A stretch of DNA of 8,355 nt from assembly GCA_964465665.1 (NCBI GenBank), contig CAYXKM010000166.1, forward strand, positions 1-8,355, read 5' to 3'. Position 1 is the first letter of the stretch. Each line of letters begins with the position of its first letter. The notes under the pieces were generated by a model. The model did not search any database. It saw nothing but the letters and a program-made list of their open reading frames with translations, and was not told where the DNA came from. This document shows positions 7,375 through 8,355 of this stretch, in pieces. The stretch comes from JAKEGN01 sp964465665. GTDB lineage: Bacteria > Pseudomonadota > Gammaproteobacteria > Steroidobacterales > Woeseiaceae. A program made the translations under genes and the position numbers.

Positions 7375-7390
7375 GCACAAGATTATGCCC
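7375..7390 (-). promoter_or_regulatory. Weak second NrdR-like box over the -10
   Basis: On the minus strand this reads GGGCATAATCTTGTGC and keeps 9 of 12 core positions of the NrdR consensus, with the TTGTG half perfect. It covers the nrdJa -10 hexamer. NrdR boxes usually come in pairs, but here the centres are 24 bases apart rather than the common spacing of about 31. It is either an unusual pair or a chance half-site. Confidence 0.4.
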
Positions 7391-7408
7391 GACTTCGGCG
7401 ACTGTCAA
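7382..7408 (-). promoter_or_regulatory. Sigma-70-type promoter of nrdJab
   Basis: On the minus strand a perfect -35 TTGACA (7408-7403) is followed after 15 bases by CATAAT (7387-7382), five of six matches to the -10 consensus. The spacer is short. Transcription would begin near 7375, giving a leader of about 170 bases. The overlapping NrdR-like boxes support the assignment. Confidence 0.6.
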
Positions 7409-7417
7409 GGCCCGGCC

Positions 7418-7530
7418 GTATTTTTTTAGGGCTGCTTTTTATTATATAATACAATTAGTTATAGAATATAACGCAGTAAGTTCTTTAAAATACGGAAGAA
7501 AAAAATGACACTTTCGTGAAATTTATTTTT
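7418..7530. other. AT-rich island with two perfect dyads
   Basis: About three quarters of these bases are A or T, in sharp contrast to both flanks. The island contains the 12-bp perfect palindrome TATTATATAATA (7440-7451) and, six bases further, the dyad GTTATA-GAA-TATAAC (7458-7472). It also has T or A runs at 7421-7427 and 7499-7505. A TATAAT-like hexamer exists on both strands inside the palindrome, but no good -35 box pairs with it. It may be an upstream activating or nucleoid-protein (H-NS or IHF-like) binding region, or operators of an unknown regulator. Confidence 0.5.
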
Positions 7531-7544
7531 CACAACATCTAGTG
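7531..7544 (+). repeat. Second, inverted copy of the NrdR-box core
   Basis: CACAACATCTAGTG (7531-7544) is the exact reverse complement of 7352-7365, so the two form a perfect 14-bp inverted repeat 166 bases apart. Identity ends at both edges of the 14-mer, and there is no flanking target-site duplication. It lies 70 bases before the hsp20 sigma-32 promoter and 123 bases beyond the nrdJa -35. It could be a distal NrdR operator. No partner box is seen 21 or 31 bases from it. Confidence 0.6.
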
Positions 7545-7614
7545 GCATTAAGTCAACCGAACCGGGGCCGCAATCCGTCGATCCGGAAGGGTGCCAGAGT
7601 CTGTTGCAAGCTGA

Positions 7615-7642
7615 CTTGAAATGCCCGCTATCGGCCCTATTT
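7615..7642 (+). promoter_or_regulatory. Sigma-32 (RpoH) heat-shock promoter of hsp20
   Basis: CTTGAAA (7615-7621) is an exact -35 match to the RpoH consensus. After a 13-base spacer, CCCTATTT (7635-7642) matches seven of eight positions of the -10 consensus CCCCATnT. The spacer is in the accepted range and the target is a small heat-shock gene 71 bases downstream. The transcript should start near 7649. Confidence 0.85.
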
Positions 7643-7661
7643 TCAGGGGCAAGCGAGTAGC

Positions 7662-7679
7662 CGCTGCCTGCGGGCAGCG
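7662..7679 (+). other. Stable hairpin in the hsp20 leader, possible thermo-responsive structure
   Basis: CGCTGCC (7662-7668) and GGCAGCG (7673-7679) form a perfect 7-bp stem with a TGCG loop in the predicted 5' UTR. The left arm could instead pair as GCTGCCTG (7663-7670) with CAGGAGC (7688-7694), leaving one G bulged, and so cover the first of two AGGAG copies. That gives two exclusive folds. It does not resemble the ROSE or fourU thermometers closely, so a thermometer role is speculation. Confidence 0.45.
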
Positions 7680-7688
7680 AACATTATC

Positions 7689-7705
7689 AGGAGCATTCAC
7701 AGGAG
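7689..7705 (+). promoter_or_regulatory. Duplicated Shine-Dalgarno before hsp20
   Basis: AGGAG occurs twice, at 7689-7693 and 7701-7705, inside a 12-base-spaced repeat of CAGGAG. The second copy is 7 bases before the hsp20 ATG and is the working ribosome site. The first has no start codon at a useful distance and may act as a standby site or in RNA folding. Confidence 0.6.
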
Positions 7706-7712
7706 TATCAGC

Positions 7713-8162
7713 ATGCACATTACGAGATTTGAGCCCTGGAGCCTCATGAACCTGTTGCAAAAGGATTTCGAGCAGCTGGCCGGACGCCGCTTCGGCATCG
7801 CCGGTGCGGATGAGACGGGCAACAGTGTTGCGGATTACATTCCGGCGGTTGACGTAGTCGAGGAAAATGACCGGTTTGTATTGCGCGCCGACCTGCCAGG
7901 CGTCGATCCGAAAGACATCAATATCAGCATGGAGAACGGCGCACTCAGCCTTACCGGAGAGCGATATTCCGAGAAAAGCGAGAATGCCAACGGCCTTCAT
8001 CGAATCGAGCGCCTGAGCGGCAAATTCTATCGCCGATTCAGCCTGCCCGAATCCGCGGACCCGGAAAATATCACGGCGAAATCGGCAAATGGCATCCTCG
8101 AAGTCGCCATTCCGAAGAAAGCGCTCGTACAGTCGCGACGCATAACCGTCGAAGCTGCCTGA
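7713..8162 (+). CDS. Small heat-shock protein, Hsp20/alpha-crystallin family
   Basis: This 149-residue cytoplasmic protein is an ATP-independent holdase chaperone that binds unfolding proteins during heat stress and assembles into oligomers. After a variable N-terminal arm (1-41), the alpha-crystallin domain spans about 42-136. It begins PAVDVVEENDRFVLRADLPG (44-63), the classic class A bacterial start, passes through ALSLTGER (77-84) and FYRRFSLPE (105-113), and ends with AKSANGILEVAIPK (122-135), which contains the A-x-x-x-N-G-I-L signature. The C-terminal I-x-V anchor (ITV, 144-146) used for oligomer contacts is present. The length is normal. It has a near-consensus sigma-32 promoter, a strong ribosome site and a strong hairpin after the stop, so it is probably a monocistronic heat-shock gene. 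It is closer to the general Hsp20 group than to IbpA/IbpB. Confidence 0.94.
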   Translation: MHITRFEPWSLMNLLQKDFEQLAGRRFGIAGADETGNSVADYIPAVDVVEENDRFVLRADLPGVDPKDINISMENGALSLTGERYSEKSENANGLHRIERLSGKFYRRFSLPESADPENITAKSANGILEVAIPKKALVQSRRITVEAA

Positions 8163-8200
8163 GCGGTGCATGCCCGGTCGACGTCACTCACCAGGAACTT

Positions 8201-8236
8201 TTGCCCCGCAAGCGGTGTCTGCCGCTTGCGGGGCAA
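8201..8236. terminator. Strong hairpin after hsp20
   Basis: TTGCCCCGCAAGCGG (8201-8215) and CCGCTTGCGGGGCAA (8222-8236) form a perfect 15-bp GC-rich stem with a 6-base loop, 38 bases after the hsp20 stop. Neither side has a long T-run, so it is not a classic intrinsic terminator, but its place between two genes fits transcript-end formation or protection of the 3' end. Confidence 0.7.
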
Positions 8237-8288
8237 TCGAACTGCAGAGAGCCATTCACTGAATGTTCAGCGATAGCGGAGTAAGCTA

Positions 8289-8355
8289 ATGGCGATTTCA
8301 AACAGAGTGGACGAGGTTGGCCTGATTATGCTTGCACGATATCGATCTCTGCTGG
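8289..8355 (+). CDS. Start of an unidentified gene (partial, cut by window end)
   Basis: An ATG at 8289 opens a frame that stays open for 22 codons to the window edge. It begins MAISNRVDEV and ends in an arginine- and leucine-rich stretch (LARYRSLL). GGAG (8278-8281) lies 7 bases before the ATG, a good ribosome site, and the strong hairpin after hsp20 separates it from that gene. I do not recognise the protein from so few residues. Confidence 0.55.
   Translation, partial: MAISNRVDEVGLIMLARYRSLL

Larger units (their letters stand above)
7205..7712. other. 508-base divergent intergenic region between nrdJa and hsp20
   Basis: No credible gene lies here; the open frames lack plausible starts or protein character. 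From the nrdJa side it holds a leader of about 170 bases with a GC-rich hairpin, an NrdR box and a sigma-70-type promoter. Next come an AT-rich island with two perfect dyads and a second NrdR-box core. On the hsp20 side are a sigma-32-type promoter, a leader hairpin and a duplicated ribosome site. These are described separately. I looked for a cobalamin riboswitch in the nrdJa leader, because the enzyme needs B12, and saw no B12-box sequence. Confidence 0.75.

Noticed and set aside
7205..7375. Cobalamin riboswitch upstream of the B12-dependent reductase
   Set aside because: It would be biologically sensible, but I see no B12-box consensus or the multi-helix layout in the leader. A covariance model search would be decisive.
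7317..7508. 63-codon plus-strand frame across the AT-rich island
   Set aside because: It starts at a GTG without a ribosome site, overlaps the nrdJab promoter and encodes a composition with no protein character.
7352..7544. MITE with 14-bp terminal inverted repeats
   Set aside because: There is no target-site duplication, the ends match the NrdR consensus, and the interior includes the nrdJa promoter. The regulatory reading explains more.
7548..8171. 207-codon minus-strand frame antisense to hsp20
   Set aside because: It mirrors the hsp20 coding frame and its leader; the plus-strand product is an unmistakable Hsp20.

Overview
This window looks like chromosomal housekeeping DNA from a moderately GC-rich gammaproteobacterium (about 55-60% GC by eye). 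The pointers are a TolC-type outer membrane channel, the lipid A Kdo transferase WaaA, a class II ribonucleotide reductase split into NrdJa and NrdJb (an arrangement reported in Pseudomonas aeruginosa), and a sigma-32-type heat-shock promoter. I see no transposase, integrase, phage gene, CRISPR array, tRNA or rRNA.

Layout. Positions 1-262 hold a possible 3' end of an upstream gene, a small terminator-like hairpin and a short dyad. Three plus-strand genes follow: a divergent protein-L-isoaspartate methyltransferase-family protein (263-913), a single-domain rhodanese (995-1315) and a TolC family channel (1428-2867). TolC converges on a minus-strand block with only 16 bases between the stop codons. 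Read in the direction of transcription, that block is nrdJa (7204 to 5045), nrdJb (4990 to 4238) and waaA (4158 to 2884). A 508-base intergenic region (7205-7712) separates nrdJa from a divergent small heat-shock protein gene (7713-8162). That gene is followed by a strong hairpin and the start of another plus-strand gene that runs off the window at 8289.

How it fits together. NrdJa carries the radical-chemistry core of the B12-dependent reductase. NrdJb supplies the TSCPD domain and the cysteine-rich redox tail. The nrdJa upstream region has a TTGACA/CATAAT promoter, with a good match to the NrdR repressor box just downstream of the -10 and a weaker one over it, so nrdJab is probably part of the NrdR regulon. 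TolC and WaaA both serve the outer membrane (export channel and lipid A-Kdo assembly). The small heat-shock gene has an almost consensus sigma-32 promoter, CTTGAAA-N13-CCCTATTT.

The most unusual points are these. (1) nrdJa and nrdJb are in the same reading frame, divided by one TGA and an 18-codon linker with no further stop. (2) A perfect second, inverted copy of the 14-bp NrdR-box core lies 166 bases beyond the first, across a very AT-rich island containing two perfect dyads. (3) The methyltransferase has lost the usual substrate-loop residues of the isoaspartate repair enzymes. I found no convincing wholly new system; most genes belong to known families.
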